31,578 nt of DNA from Candidatus Zipacnadia bacterium (GTDB lineage Bacteria > Armatimonadota > UBA5377 > JALGUK01), in contig JALGUK010000004.1 of assembly GCA_029820875.1 (NCBI GenBank), forward strand, positions 1 to 31,578, in the 5' to 3' direction. The translations under genes were made by a program, and so were the position numbers. The notes beneath the pieces are model-generated. The model was not told the DNA's origin, ran no database searches, and was given only the letters and a program-made list of their open reading frames with translations. Positions within the stretch are counted from its first letter, which is position 1. Each line of letters starts with the position of its first letter. This document shows, in pieces, positions 17,151-25,465 of this stretch.

Positions 17151-18365
17151 TTAGACCTCGGCATCCTCCACAGGCCGTTCCTTGAGGGACTTGAGTGTCA
17201 AGCCCGAGTCAGCCGAGGGCAGCAGTTCAGCCGGCTTTCCGAGCAGGAACTGCCCGTCGCGAATCCATTGTTTGAGCGTTTCTGCGATCTGCCGGGCGCG
17301 GAAATAGCTCGAAAGCGATGCCGTAGGAACCCTTTTCCCCTGTACCACGATTTCCCCGCTCTTGAGGTCGGCGTAAGTCACATAGCCCAACTCTGCAGGC
17401 TCACAATAGGGATAGGCGCGGCTGTAGTCAGTCACCGGCGCCACCAGCTCCTTGTCGCTGACGGCCGTGTATCGGGCCATCTCCTCATCCAGAATCGGTA
17501 TGGGTATGCCGATTCCCACCATCAGACTTGCACCATAGCCGAGAAGGCTGACGCCCACCAGCCACTCGGGCTTCATCTGCTTCAGGTCACCGATGACGCT
17601 CAGCGTTCCCGCTTCGGCCTTCGGAACACCCGCGGGCGTGCGTTCGACAGTTGGGCAATGCTGGGTTCCGTGCCAACAGACATAGCCGATTCCGCCACCC
17701 AGAAAGATTCGGGTTCCGATGCCGATGGTCCGGTAGTAAGGGTCATTGAGCAGTGGGCTTAGTTGCCCGGCGCTACAGTAGCTCGCGTTGCCAAGATTAC
17801 GCTTAAGAACACCCATATAGGTGTAAATGTCGCGGTCGGCCGACAAATTAACCGCCACATTATAGTTCTGGTAGCAGTTACGAGGGTTCTGCAATATGGC
17901 GTCGTTAAGGTCGCGGAGGTTGATCCAGGTTGTGAGTTCCTTGCGAGGGTAACAGTCCGTCCCGTGTCCTATCGCCTGTAGTTTGACGTCCTCGCCCGCG
18001 ACGAGGTCATGAATGACATGCCCGCCGCCGTAGCGGAACGATCCCGGGAATTCGCTGTTAAGAGGATCGTTCTTAGCTACTTCCGACGCTCCGATGTACA
18101 AATCCACAGCCGCCACCCCGCAGTAAGCGGGGACATCGTTAAGCCACGCCTTCTGAAACTTCATCCGCGGCTTCGTATGACCGGTATTCAGCCATGCGCC
18201 GGAGGAGCACATCGGGGCGAACGTGCCCGTGGTCACCACATCAACATCCATGGCGGCCTGTTTCGGCCCCTTCTCGGCCGTAATCTCGATCATTTCTTCG
18301 GCTGTAACGACAACCGCCTCTCCGCGGCGAATTTTATCATTGATCTCTTCAAATGTCTTGGCCAA
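17151..18365 (-). CDS. DUF39 homocysteine synthesis protein (direct sulfur insertion)
   Basis: This is a homologue of methanogen MA1821-type DUF39 (COG1900), required to convert aspartate semialdehyde to homocysteine without O-acylhomoserine. The protein is 404 residues from TTG 18365. That start is chosen because a long GGAGGAGGAGG lies 7 nt upstream and the product then begins AKTFEEINDKIRRGEAVVVT, as family members do. The open frame extends to TTG 18407. Cys53 in FAPMCSSGAWLN is a strong candidate for the sulfur-carrying cysteine. Other Cys are in NASYCSAGQL, GYVCWHGTQHCP and YPYCEPAELGY. No C-terminal CBS or ferredoxin domain is fused; the ferredoxin is the next gene. UPF0280 precedes it. 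Confidence 0.93.
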   Translation of the reverse strand: MAKTFEEINDKIRRGEAVVVTAEEMIEITAEKGPKQAAMDVDVVTTGTFAPMCSSGAWLNTGHTKPRMKFQKAWLNDVPAYCGVAAVDLYIGASEVAKNDPLNSEFPGSFRYGGGHVIHDLVAGEDVKLQAIGHGTDCYPRKELTTWINLRDLNDAILQNPRNCYQNYNVAVNLSADRDIYTYMGVLKRNLGNASYCSAGQLSPLLNDPYYRTIGIGTRIFLGGGIGYVCWHGTQHCPTVERTPAGVPKAEAGTLSVIGDLKQMKPEWLVGVSLLGYGASLMVGIGIPIPILDEEMARYTAVSDKELVAPVTDYSRAYPYCEPAELGYVTYADLKSGEIVVQGKRVPTASLSSYFRARQIAETLKQWIRDGQFLLGKPAELLPSADSGLTLKSLKERPVEDAEV

Positions 18366-18418
18366 TAAACGTACCTCCTCCTCCGAAACCGCTATAGACA
18401 CAGCCAATTAGCCGAGTC

Positions 18419-19150
18419 TCAGCCTAATTCTACTATCTCAAACTTACCCCACACACCAAGCACAGCGCCCTTTACAATGAGGACCTCACATATTCCCGGC
18501 ACGCCTCTGCCCCATGTCACAGCATCCTGCACATCCTGTTTGGTCTGGACCCGGTTGCCGCTCGCGGTTGCAACGGCATCCGCAAGAGCCGTATTCGGGC
18601 TGGCTGCCACGGCTGCGTCGGCAGTTCCAAAACTCAGGGACGGTCCCACCGTGCCAGATGATGTGCACACCCCGAGCGGAGTCTCCTCAGGCGGGATTAG
18701 CAGGCCTATACGCTCGTTCAGCGGCGAGTCTCCGGCAAAAATGGACACAACACGCGCCTTGTGCGAAGCGAGAAAGATATCGCCGCCGTTTTCGACGATG
18801 ACATCGGCACTGTGTTCCAGCAGCGCTCGTCCCACATGCTCCGCCACTGCGCCGGCCACCGCAGCCATGGGACCCACATTAGCGGCAACGCCAGCCTCGC
18901 ACATCCGCTGGACGATTGGCGGAGCATCGGAGCTGACTGGGATTGGCTCTAAACTTGTTGCGAAGGTCGGATGGGTATCAATCCAGCGCTCAATATCACT
19001 CCGAGCCTCCTGGAGAGTCGCCTTTGCCACGTTCGCCAGATCGGACTGAGCGCGAACAAAAAGGTCGCTCTCGCTCACTCTCACGGTGAAAGATGTCAGG
19101 TCAGCATCGGACACCTTATCGCGGTATGTCCGCTTAACATATTGCGCCAT
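18419..19150 (-). CDS. UPF0280 family (ApbE-like) protein of homocysteine synthesis
   Basis: This 243-residue COG2122 protein is related to FAD:protein FMN transferase ApbE. Typical features are NVGPMAAVAGAVAEHVGRAL at about 106-125 and VIVENGGDIFLA, then CTSSGTVGPSLSFG. In Methanosarcina (MA1715) and in sulfate reducers, this family is needed for the DUF39 route to homocysteine; its exact reaction is not known to me. The frame is open to 19201, but ATG 19150 is chosen: GGAGAGGG precedes it, and the promoter -10 at 19200-19205 would otherwise lie within the gene. It is the first gene of the operon. Confidence 0.92.
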   Translation of the reverse strand: MAQYVKRTYRDKVSDADLTSFTVRVSESDLFVRAQSDLANVAKATLQEARSDIERWIDTHPTFATSLEPIPVSSDAPPIVQRMCEAGVAANVGPMAAVAGAVAEHVGRALLEHSADVIVENGGDIFLASHKARVVSIFAGDSPLNERIGLLIPPEETPLGVCTSSGTVGPSLSFGTADAAVAASPNTALADAVATASGNRVQTKQDVQDAVTWGRGVPGICEVLIVKGAVLGVWGKFEIVELG

Positions 19151-19199
19151 CGAACCCTCTCCGGCCGACGAGCTGACGAAGCAAAGACCACGGTAAAGC

Positions 19200-19227
19200 A
19201 TTATACCGTTTACGCGACCTGCGTCAA
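19200..19227 (-). promoter_or_regulatory. Promoter of the homocysteine operon
   Basis: On the minus strand TTGACG (19222-19227), a 16-bp spacer and a perfect TATAAT (19200-19205) precede UPF0280 by about 43 nt of leader. I see no SAM riboswitch or MetJ-like repeat between it and ATG 19150. Confidence 0.75.
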
Positions 19228-19344
19228 GGCTGTTTGCTCAGCGTCCGTACCGCTATAGCTGCCGTATCGCATTTGGGAACGTGCTACATGGCGCAACATT
19301 GTTTGGCATATCTTAGGGATTTGCTTTATATCCAAGGCGAACAC

Positions 19345-19430
19345 GGAAAAGGCCCGGGCCGAACAGTCTGAAAAAGTGCGTCGGAGCACCGCGAAGGGCC
19401 CCGGGTGTGGCCGACCGTGACACCTTTTCC
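19345..19430 (-). repeat. Bulged nested inverted repeat after the sugar-binding gene
   Basis: GGAAAAGG (19345-19352) pairs with CCTTTTCC (19423-19430). CCCGGGCC (19353-19360) pairs with GGCCCCGGG (about 19397-19405) with one bulged base. The structure begins 3 nt after the stop of the substrate-binding protein gene, so it may form a transcript 3'-end or terminator, but there is no clear U-tract. The rest of 19228-19344 shows nothing I recognise. Confidence 0.5.
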
Positions 19431-19432
19431 GG

Positions 19433-20743
19433 TCAAATTCCCCGCTTGAGCAGGGCGTCTACCTTCTGCTTCATTTTTCTTGCGGACTCGGCGGGGGATT
19501 GGCCCTTAATCAGCATCGCGTCAATTTCCTCTTGAATCAGTGTCCCCATCTCATCGTACTCGGGGATGAGTGGCTGCGGCCGGGCAAATGCCATCGAGTC
19601 GCTCACGATCTTCTCGTTCCAAGGTGTCTTCGGGTCAAGCCACAGGTTCGTGGCCGCGATGCTCTTGCGTAACGGAAGCCTGAACTCGGGTACCAGCTCG
19701 GCCTCGACCTCTTTGCTGCTGATGTACTTCATAAATGTCCAGGTTTCTTCAGGGTGTTGCGTCTTGGCATACATTACAAGAGGGCTTCCAGTATAACGGG
19801 TCACCCGGCCCTTCGGCCCCTTCGGCAGGAACGCCATGTCCCAGTTGAGGGTCTTGTACTCGCGGAAGGTGAAGAGCGCGGCCCCCACCTGGCAGTACAT
19901 CGCGATGCGGTCTGTTGCAAACCAGTCGTACCACGCCATCCCGTCCGCCTGGCCCTCACGAACTGAGGGCGCCACATGGTGCTTGAGCATCAGATCCGCA
20001 TAGAAAGTGATGCCCCGGATAGCCTCCGGGCTGTCCAGGAGGCACTCAGTATGGTCGTCGTTGAGGACACGACCGCCGACCATCCATATCCATGGGAGCC
20101 ATTGAACCCACCAGCCCGTCGCGCACATGAAGCCGTATTGGTCCGGCCTCCCGTCTCCGTTGGTGTCCCTGGTCAGCTTCTTCGCCGCGTCAAGAAAGGT
20201 GTCCCACGTCCAGGATTCATCGGGATAGGGCAGCTCAGCAGCGTCGAAGAGGTCCCTGTTGTAAAACATCACCTCCGGCACACCATCCATGGGGAGGGCG
20301 TACAGGTGGCCCTCCCAGCGAAAGAGGTCCACACATACCTTGGGGAAGTCCTCAAGGTCCAGTTTATCGCGGTCAATAAACGGTTGCAGGTCCATGAATG
20401 CGCCCTTGGCCCGCAGGTAGTGAAGGGGCTCGTCGTCGAAGCGCCAGCAATCCGGAGCGCTGTTAGCAGCGCACATCATCTTCATTTTGTCGAAGAACCC
20501 TTGGCCGGACACCGGCTCGAACTTGACGAAAATGTTCGGATGTTCCTTATTGAATCGGGCAATCAGTTTTTGAGTCGTCGGGGTGCCTATGCCTTCAACT
20601 TCGGTATAGCGGATAGTGACCTTACCGCTGCCTGCCGTCGGCTCAGCAGCAGATGACTCGCTCTCGGGCGCTTGACGACAGCCGGTTACAACCGAGAGGG
20701 TCAGAGCAACCACCAGGATGGCAGAAATTGCCACTTGCCGCAT
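19433..20743 (-). CDS. Family 1 extracellular solute-binding lipoprotein (sugar ABC transporter)
   Basis: This 436-residue protein has a lipoprotein signal ending in LSVVTGC (Cys22), then an Ala/Ser/Glu linker and a periplasmic-binding fold. Typical features are TIRYTEVEGIGTPTTQKLIA, FNKEHPNIFVKFEPVSGQGF, VPEVMFYNRDLFDAAELPYP and DGRPDQYGFM. These match the sugar and oligosaccharide binding proteins of ABC importers (MalE/UgpB class). ATG 20743 has GGGGGAG upstream. No permease or ATPase is next to it, so it is an orphan here and must pair with transporter genes elsewhere. The upstream PHP gene ends 15 bp away and is probably in the same transcript. Confidence 0.92.
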   Translation of the reverse strand: MRQVAISAILVVALTLSVVTGCRQAPESESSAAEPTAGSGKVTIRYTEVEGIGTPTTQKLIARFNKEHPNIFVKFEPVSGQGFFDKMKMMCAANSAPDCWRFDDEPLHYLRAKGAFMDLQPFIDRDKLDLEDFPKVCVDLFRWEGHLYALPMDGVPEVMFYNRDLFDAAELPYPDESWTWDTFLDAAKKLTRDTNGDGRPDQYGFMCATGWWVQWLPWIWMVGGRVLNDDHTECLLDSPEAIRGITFYADLMLKHHVAPSVREGQADGMAWYDWFATDRIAMYCQVGAALFTFREYKTLNWDMAFLPKGPKGRVTRYTGSPLVMYAKTQHPEETWTFMKYISSKEVEAELVPEFRLPLRKSIAATNLWLDPKTPWNEKIVSDSMAFARPQPLIPEYDEMGTLIQEEIDAMLIKGQSPAESARKMKQKVDALLKRGI

Positions 20744-20758
20744 CTCGCCGCACTCCCC

Positions 20759-21424
20759 CTATATTGCCGCCCCTGCCCTTTGCAGCATCTGTGCCGCTGA
20801 TTCCTGCATGACCCGGTTGGCATCATCCCCCGAGAGGCCTGCGCAACGCAGAACGTGGAAGGCGAACTCACGTGTCAGCAGGTCCTCTGGCGCGTGGGCG
20901 TCACTACCCAGCAGCAAGCTGGCTCCCGTCTGCGCGGCTACGCGTGCGACATGACCGTTGGCAAGCGAGTGCCCCTTGCGTGCGGAGATCTCGAGGAAAA
21001 CGCCGTTCTCACGCGCCGCGCTTGCCTCATCCTCGGTAATCAGACCCGGATGGCACAGACAATCCACGTCCGGGCATTCAACCGCAGCCCGGTTTGTACC
21101 AGGCTCTACCGGCTCTACCGGGGATTCTCCGTGCACGAGCACATAACGCGCGCCGGCAGCCTTGGCCTGTGCGGCAAGCATTGACACCGATGCGGGCGGT
21201 ATGTGCGTCAGTTCGACGCCGGGGATTGCCGTGATGGGCCAGTGCTTGTTGGCCAGCTCGCAGTCGCGAATGACTTGCTCCAGCACAACCTCCAGATTGC
21301 TCGCGCTGGCATGGTCCGAGATTCCGATAGCGTCATATCCCTTGACGTGAGCGCGGCGAATCAGTTCGATCGGGAGCAAAACACCATCGCTGAGGAACGT
21401 GTGGGTGTGAAAATCACACAACAT
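20759..21424 (-). CDS. PHP-domain metal-dependent hydrolase
   Basis: The 221-residue protein has the PHP metal-binding motifs: HTHTFLSDG at the N-terminus, DHAS near residue 37, PGVELTH near 68-74, VHGE, CHPGL and GSDAH near 176-180. The family includes histidinol phosphatase, DNA-polymerase-linked phosphatases and nucleases of PHP type. The sequence does not show which substrate is used, and no his genes are nearby. ATG 21424 has GGAG upstream. The next gene downstream is the sugar-binding lipoprotein (15 bp). It follows the response regulator by 87 bp. Confidence 0.85.
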   Translation of the reverse strand: MLCDFHTHTFLSDGVLLPIELIRRAHVKGYDAIGISDHASASNLEVVLEQVIRDCELANKHWPITAIPGVELTHIPPASVSMLAAQAKAAGARYVLVHGESPVEPVEPGTNRAAVECPDVDCLCHPGLITEDEASAARENGVFLEISARKGHSLANGHVARVAAQTGASLLLGSDAHAPEDLLTREFAFHVLRCAGLSGDDANRVMQESAAQMLQRAGAAI

Positions 21425-21511
21425 AATGGGGTACTCCGATGTGCAGACGTTGGCTGTAAGGCGACCGAGCCGTGACTAACAGAGAACTTCTGGCCGGCCG
21501 TAATCCGCGTA

Positions 21512-21895
21512 TCATTCGTTTTGAACGGTCTCATCGCCGAGCATTTCCGAGACCTTTGAGATGAGGGCAACCGGCGAGAACGGCTTAATCATATATCCGT
21601 CTGCTCCTGCCTCAAACCCTTTCCGTATCTGCTCATGTCCTCCCATGGACGTCAGCATAACTATTTTGATATGTTTGGTAGCGGGATTGGAACGTATATG
21701 CCGACACGCGGTATAACCGTCTTTTTTCGGCATCACCACATCCATCAGGATTAAATCCGGCTGTTCAGCCTTGGCCTGAATGACGGCTTCATCGCCGTTG
21801 TATGCCTTGATGATTTCGTAGTCGTCTCTTGTTAGCGTGGCTTCGACTAAATTGGCTATCTCGGCGTCATCATCTACAATCATAATCTTGCGCAT
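21512..21895 (-). CDS. Single-domain response regulator
   Basis: The 127-residue receiver-only protein has Asp8-Asp9-Asp10 (MIVDDD), phosphoacceptor Asp52 in LILMDVVMPKKDGY, Thr/Ser in VMLTSMGG and Lys in MIKPFSP. It has no output domain and no kinase beside it. The frame is open upstream to 22066, but that part overlaps the tRNA-Ala gene and is not receiver-like, so ATG 21895 is chosen. It differs in sequence from the 8800-9216 regulator, so this is a second lone receiver rather than a copy. Confidence 0.93.
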   Translation of the reverse strand: MRKIMIVDDDAEIANLVEATLTRDDYEIIKAYNGDEAVIQAKAEQPDLILMDVVMPKKDGYTACRHIRSNPATKHIKIVMLTSMGGHEQIRKGFEAGADGYMIKPFSPVALISKVSEMLGDETVQNE

Positions 21896-21931
21896 TCCAC
21901 ACTCACTCCGGCCGGCGCGGCGGAACTCCGG

Positions 21932-21961
21932 TTGACAACGAGGACCGACGCAATATATAAT
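21932..21961 (+). promoter_or_regulatory. Strong promoter of tRNA-Ala
   Basis: TTGACA (21932-21937), an 18-bp spacer and TATAAT (21956-21961) are a perfect consensus ahead of the tRNA at 21977. The predicted start of transcription is about 8-10 nt before the mature tRNA end. Confidence 0.85.
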
Positions 21962-21976
21962 AGCGTTGTGTTGGGT

Positions 21977-22052
21977 GGGGCGGTAGCTCAGATGGGAGAG
22001 CGCCTCCCTCGCACGGAGGAGGTCGGCGGTTCGACTCCGCTCCGCTCCACCA
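21977..22052 (+). tRNA. tRNA-Ala (anticodon CGC)
   Basis: All arms fold. The acceptor is GGGGCGG/CCGCTCC with one G-U pair, the D stem is GCTC/GAGC and the anticodon stem is CCTCC/GGAGG with loop CTCGCAC, giving anticodon CGC that reads GCG. The T arm is GGCGG-TTCGACT-CCGCT. The discriminator is A, and CCA is encoded. The single-base wobble pairs are acceptable. Confidence 0.96.
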
Positions 22053-22090
22053 AGTACTTCCACCAACGACCACCATCCACTTTGCGAGCC

Positions 22091-22915
22091 TCATCCTGAC
22101 ACCGCCTGCCCAGCGTTTGCCATAGCACGGGCAACGTATTCACGGTCGTAGTAATCCAAACATCCAGCACGCGCGAAGTGCCTCGCGGCAAGTTGCTGTT
22201 CCCCCGTCTGAGAGTAAGCATGTGCCAGCAGATAATGATAGCAGGCATTCCGCGGGCGGATTCGGACAGTCCTCTGCAGGGCTTTGACTGCTTCATGCCA
22301 GTATCCAGCCCTCAGACATGCAATCCCCAGCCAGACATGGTACAGATCTTCGCAGGGAGCGTAATAGATGGCTTGTTGCAGCGCTGCGATTGCAGGGCCC
22401 GTTTCGTCCAGGGAAAAGTATAGTTTACCCATCTTATAATGGTAGAATCCATCATCCGGAGCCAAATCAATCGCAGCTTCGAGAGCTGCAATTCCTTTTT
22501 CGACCTGTCCCGCCTCGATGAACGCCTCGGCAAGCCGGAACCGATAGTATGCACGTTGAGGCGCTAATTTACATGCCAGTTCGTATTCCTGGATGGCGGG
22601 TTTCAGCTTCCCCATACTACGGAGGAACTCCGCCAGTGCGAACCGCGCTCCATGATGGCGTGGATTGGCTTTCACAGCTCTCAGGTGAGCGCGATAAGCC
22701 TTGCGGTGCATCTCGCCCGCAAAATAGGCGTCAGCCAAGCGCGTATGAGATTCGGCGTCGCGTTCATCCAACGCCACTGCCTTCTTATACTGATGGATTG
22801 CCTCCCCTAAGCGGTCATCCTCAGCACAGATGTCGCCGAGTAGACGCCGGTATCGGGGGGTGTCCAGTTCATCTTCCCGCAATTCCTCACGAATATCGAA
22901 GCTCACTGAAACCAC
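22091..22915 (-). CDS. TPR-repeat protein
   Basis: The 274-residue protein consists almost entirely of about six or seven TPR units, with A/G at positions 8 and 20 and P near position 32. Examples are LGEAIHQYKKAVALDERDAE, KPAIQEYELACKLAPQRAYY and GIAALEAAIDLAPDDGFYHY. TPR arrays bind partner proteins; the partner cannot be deduced. No signal peptide is visible, so it is probably cytoplasmic. The start GTG 22915 lacks a strong ribosome site, so the exact N-terminus is uncertain; it lies 24 bp after dtd, suggesting one transcript. Confidence 0.88.
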   Translation of the reverse strand: MVSVSFDIREELREDELDTPRYRRLLGDICAEDDRLGEAIHQYKKAVALDERDAESHTRLADAYFAGEMHRKAYRAHLRAVKANPRHHGARFALAEFLRSMGKLKPAIQEYELACKLAPQRAYYRFRLAEAFIEAGQVEKGIAALEAAIDLAPDDGFYHYKMGKLYFSLDETGPAIAALQQAIYYAPCEDLYHVWLGIACLRAGYWHEAVKALQRTVRIRPRNACYHYLLAHAYSQTGEQQLAARHFARAGCLDYYDREYVARAMANAGQAVSG

Positions 22916-22939
22916 ATCGCCTCGGTCCTGGAAGATATC

Positions 22940-23398
22940 TCATTTAACAACTGTATTCTCCCGGGCGTTGATGATCAATGTGACAGGGCCGTCATTGACC
23001 AACCCTACCTCCATGTGGGCACCGAAAACGCCGCGTGTTGTCGGCACTTTCCGCCCTTGCAGAAGGTTGCAGAACTTCTCGAAAAGCGCTTTTGCGTGTT
23101 CGGGGCCTGCGGCGCGGGTAAAACTTGGCCGCCGGCCCTTAGCGCAATCGCCGTACAGTGTAAAGTTCGGCACAACCAGCGCCTCTCCTGCCACGTCCCG
23201 CAGAGAAAAATTCATCCTCCCACTTTCATCTTCGAAGATGCGAAGGCCGACCACCTTGCCGGCCAGATATTCCGCCGCCTCCTCGTCGTCGTCCCGCGCC
23301 ACCCCCAACAGAACGAGCACCCCTCGACCAATTTCGGCAATAATTTGCCCATCTACACTGACTTGAGCCTGTGATACTCTTTGAACAACCGCACGCAT
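22940..23398 (-). CDS. dtd: D-aminoacyl-tRNA deacylase
   Basis: DTD removes D-amino acids wrongly attached to tRNA. The 152-residue protein begins MRAVVQRVSQAQVSVDGQII, the family hallmark, and has the catalytic Thr80 in NFTLYGD. The cross-subunit Gly-Pro pair that rejects L-amino acids is in DGPVT (137-138). The usual SQFTL reads PNFTL here, a mild change. Start ATG 23398 follows a near-consensus promoter. The TPR gene follows 24 bp later. Confidence 0.95.
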   Translation of the reverse strand: MRAVVQRVSQAQVSVDGQIIAEIGRGVLVLLGVARDDDEEAAEYLAGKVVGLRIFEDESGRMNFSLRDVAGEALVVPNFTLYGDCAKGRRPSFTRAAGPEHAKALFEKFCNLLQGRKVPTTRGVFGAHMEVGLVNDGPVTLIINARENTVVK

Positions 23399-23441
23399 GG
23401 TAGATGCCTTTTTGATTCACCGTCAACACATCAACGGAAGC

Positions 23442-23470
23442 ATTGTATTCGTGTGTCGGGCTTATGTCAA
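23442..23470 (-). promoter_or_regulatory. Promoter of dtd-TPR
   Basis: On the minus strand TTGACA (23465-23470), a 17-bp spacer and TACAAT (23442-23447) match the consensus at 11 of 12 positions. The predicted leader is about 40 nt before ATG 23398. Confidence 0.75.
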
Positions 23471-23479
23471 CTGATGTGC

Positions 23480-24538
23480 TCAGACGCGAATGTAGCTGCC
23501 TTGGATACATGTCACACCGCGTTCCTTACCATAGTACACCACAAAGACAGTTCCGTCCTCGAGTTGCACCGCTGTCGGGTAACCCAGGTCGCCGTCGGGG
23601 AAGTCCGCCCTGATGACAAGCTCGTGCTCGATGTCCCAGGTCAGCCCGCCGTCGGCACTCAAGCAGGCGCGAATGCCGAAGGGGTTCCTCCGATATCCAT
23701 AAGTACAAAGCACACGACCGTCACGCAGTGTGAGAATGTGAGCGGGGTAGCCCCAGATGGGAGTTTGCCGCGGGCGCGTCCATGTGTGGCCGTCGTCCTC
23801 CGATTCACATTGATATAGAAAGTAACCTCCCGGCTCGTGGGTGCGAAGAAGCGCAATTATCCGCCCGTCCGCTAAACGGTGGATAGCTGGCTCGAAAAAC
23901 CCAATCTCCTCGTCCTCAGCCACGATAGTCGCCGTTCCCCATGTGGTCCCCTTGTCTTCCGACCGGACGACGAAGGATGGACATGGATTCCGTGTCTCGT
24001 CGTAGCAAGCCAGGAGCAACTCCCGGGTCGGCAGCTCCACCATCGGGCGGAGCGTGCAGCCACAGTCGAATGGAGAGACATCAACCCTGGAAGTATGCGG
24101 CCAGGTTCTCCCGCCGTCTTCCGAGCGATGTACGAACGTGCCGTTGTATGCCTGCGCCCAGGGGAACGAGCCTACCGGCCGGTACTGGCGTAGGTTTTCG
24201 CGGTCCACCTCTTCGCGAGAACGATATGCGTGTCTGTAGGCGCTAAGCACCAAGTCACCGTTGGAAAGGAGCGTAAGACCGGGGTCATCCATCCCCCAGA
24301 AATCATAGCTCGGCACGACCAGAGGGTACCGGTCCCATGTTTCTCCGCCATCTGTGGAACGGATTAGTACATTGTGCGCGGTCGGGTCCTGATGCGTAAC
24401 CTCGGGGCGCCGCATTGCCTCACAAAACGCGACTACCCACTCATCCGCCGAAAGCATTTTTATGTCCGGCCATGCGCAGTAAGCGTGCTCGTTCCTGTAG
24501 ATAATCACGTCACGTTGCCCGGGCAGCACCTGACTCAC
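23480..24538 (-). CDS. Sialidase-superfamily protein (BNR/Asp-box repeats)
   Basis: The 352-residue protein is a six-bladed propeller of the sialidase type. Asp-box motifs are clear at 61-68 (STDGGETW), 139-146 (SEDGGRTW), 193-200 (SEDKGTTW), 246-253 (SEDDGHTW) and 294-301 (SADGGLTW). Such proteins cleave sialic acids or other uronic or acidic sugars, but several are not hydrolases. No signal peptide is present, so it may act in the cytoplasm. The start is GTG 24538; GTG 24529, with AGGGGG 8 nt upstream, is also possible. It follows the amidohydrolase by 14 bp and is probably in the same operon. Confidence 0.88.
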   Translation of the reverse strand: MSQVLPGQRDVIIYRNEHAYCAWPDIKMLSADEWVVAFCEAMRRPEVTHQDPTAHNVLIRSTDGGETWDRYPLVVPSYDFWGMDDPGLTLLSNGDLVLSAYRHAYRSREEVDRENLRQYRPVGSFPWAQAYNGTFVHRSEDGGRTWPHTSRVDVSPFDCGCTLRPMVELPTRELLLACYDETRNPCPSFVVRSEDKGTTWGTATIVAEDEEIGFFEPAIHRLADGRIIALLRTHEPGGYFLYQCESEDDGHTWTRPRQTPIWGYPAHILTLRDGRVLCTYGYRRNPFGIRACLSADGGLTWDIEHELVIRADFPDGDLGYPTAVQLEDGTVFVVYYGKERGVTCIQGSYIRV

Positions 24539-24552
24539 CCCCTTGCCGAAGA

Positions 24553-25296
24553 TTACATTTCAGCCGCAATTCCCGTAAGCCGCAGGATGTTTCCCCCGAG
24601 TATCAACTCAAGTTCCCTGTCAGAGAGTTTGAGCTTGCTCAGTTTCGCTAATTCCACCTCGGGGAAATTGAAAAACGGCTCACTTGTGCCCGAAACGTCC
24701 GACCCGAAGATAACTCGCTCCGGCCCGACAGCGTTCAGAGTCCGGGAAATCGCCTTGATGGAAGCAACAGATGTGTCAAAGAAAACGTTGGGATTGTCGA
24801 AAAAGGCGTCCATACGCTCGTACCCGCCGTTAAGATTGCCCATATGAGGAATAATGACCATCAGATGTGGATTGCGCTTTATGAAGTCAGCGGTCATCTC
24901 AAACTCCTCTTCCAGGACCACTGGCAGGTGAAGGCGCTGGATCTCCTGCAGGATTTCCCTGCACTCCGGCGCACTGTAATCATAGCGTGGCTCATCGGAA
25001 TGGCGATGCCATTTGATTCCCCGGTACTTGTCAATGTTGTCGGGAATGATGTAGTCGTTCCAGACGAAATAGAACGGAATGATTCCAGGATTCCGCTCGG
25101 CCACTTCCAAGCAGTACTGATTTGCGCGCATACGCGCCTCAGGCGAGTCGTCAATCCGGTAAATATCTTCGGGGAATGCAAAAATGACCGCCCCGACAGC
25201 GCCGGCGGCAGCCAGATCCTGAAGAAGCTCGTTCTCCGAGTAGTATTTTGTCCTCGGATTATTGCCGCAGTGGATGTGAGCATCAATGATAGTCAT
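24553..25296 (-). CDS. Amidohydrolase-family TIM-barrel protein
   Basis: The 247-residue protein fits the amidohydrolase-2 group (COG2159). It has IDAHIHCG with the HxH metal pair, HLPVVLEEEFEM, IIPHMGN with a His ligand, and VIFGSDVSGTSEPF with the late Asp near 191. These enzymes hydrolyse or decarboxylate a range of small organic acids and lactones. The substrate cannot be told. Together with the adjacent sialidase-like gene it suggests breakdown of a sugar acid. ATG 25296 has a weak AGGT upstream. Confidence 0.85.
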   Translation of the reverse strand: MTIIDAHIHCGNNPRTKYYSENELLQDLAAAGAVGAVIFAFPEDIYRIDDSPEARMRANQYCLEVAERNPGIIPFYFVWNDYIIPDNIDKYRGIKWHRHSDEPRYDYSAPECREILQEIQRLHLPVVLEEEFEMTADFIKRNPHLMVIIPHMGNLNGGYERMDAFFDNPNVFFDTSVASIKAISRTLNAVGPERVIFGSDVSGTSEPFFNFPEVELAKLSKLKLSDRELELILGGNILRLTGIAAEM

Positions 25297-25465
25297 TAGA
25301 ACCTACTTCGTTGCACCTGAAGCAGTGCCCCGGGTAGCCCTTACAGGCGATTGTAAGCCGCTGAAAGGCGCTTTTGACATCGTGCAAAGGTCTCCTGTCG
25401 GGATTCGCCGCCAGGGGGCATGTTTCCTTCAAACACAGCCGCGTCCGGGTATGGCGATAACGGTG

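Noticed and set aside
16258..17154. Plus-strand open frame of 298 codons
   Set aside because: It is antisense to the ferredoxin and exported-protein genes, which have clear domains and ribosome sites.
21896..22066. Longer N-terminus for the second response regulator
   Set aside because: It would translate through the antisense of tRNA-Ala. The receiver begins at ATG 21895.
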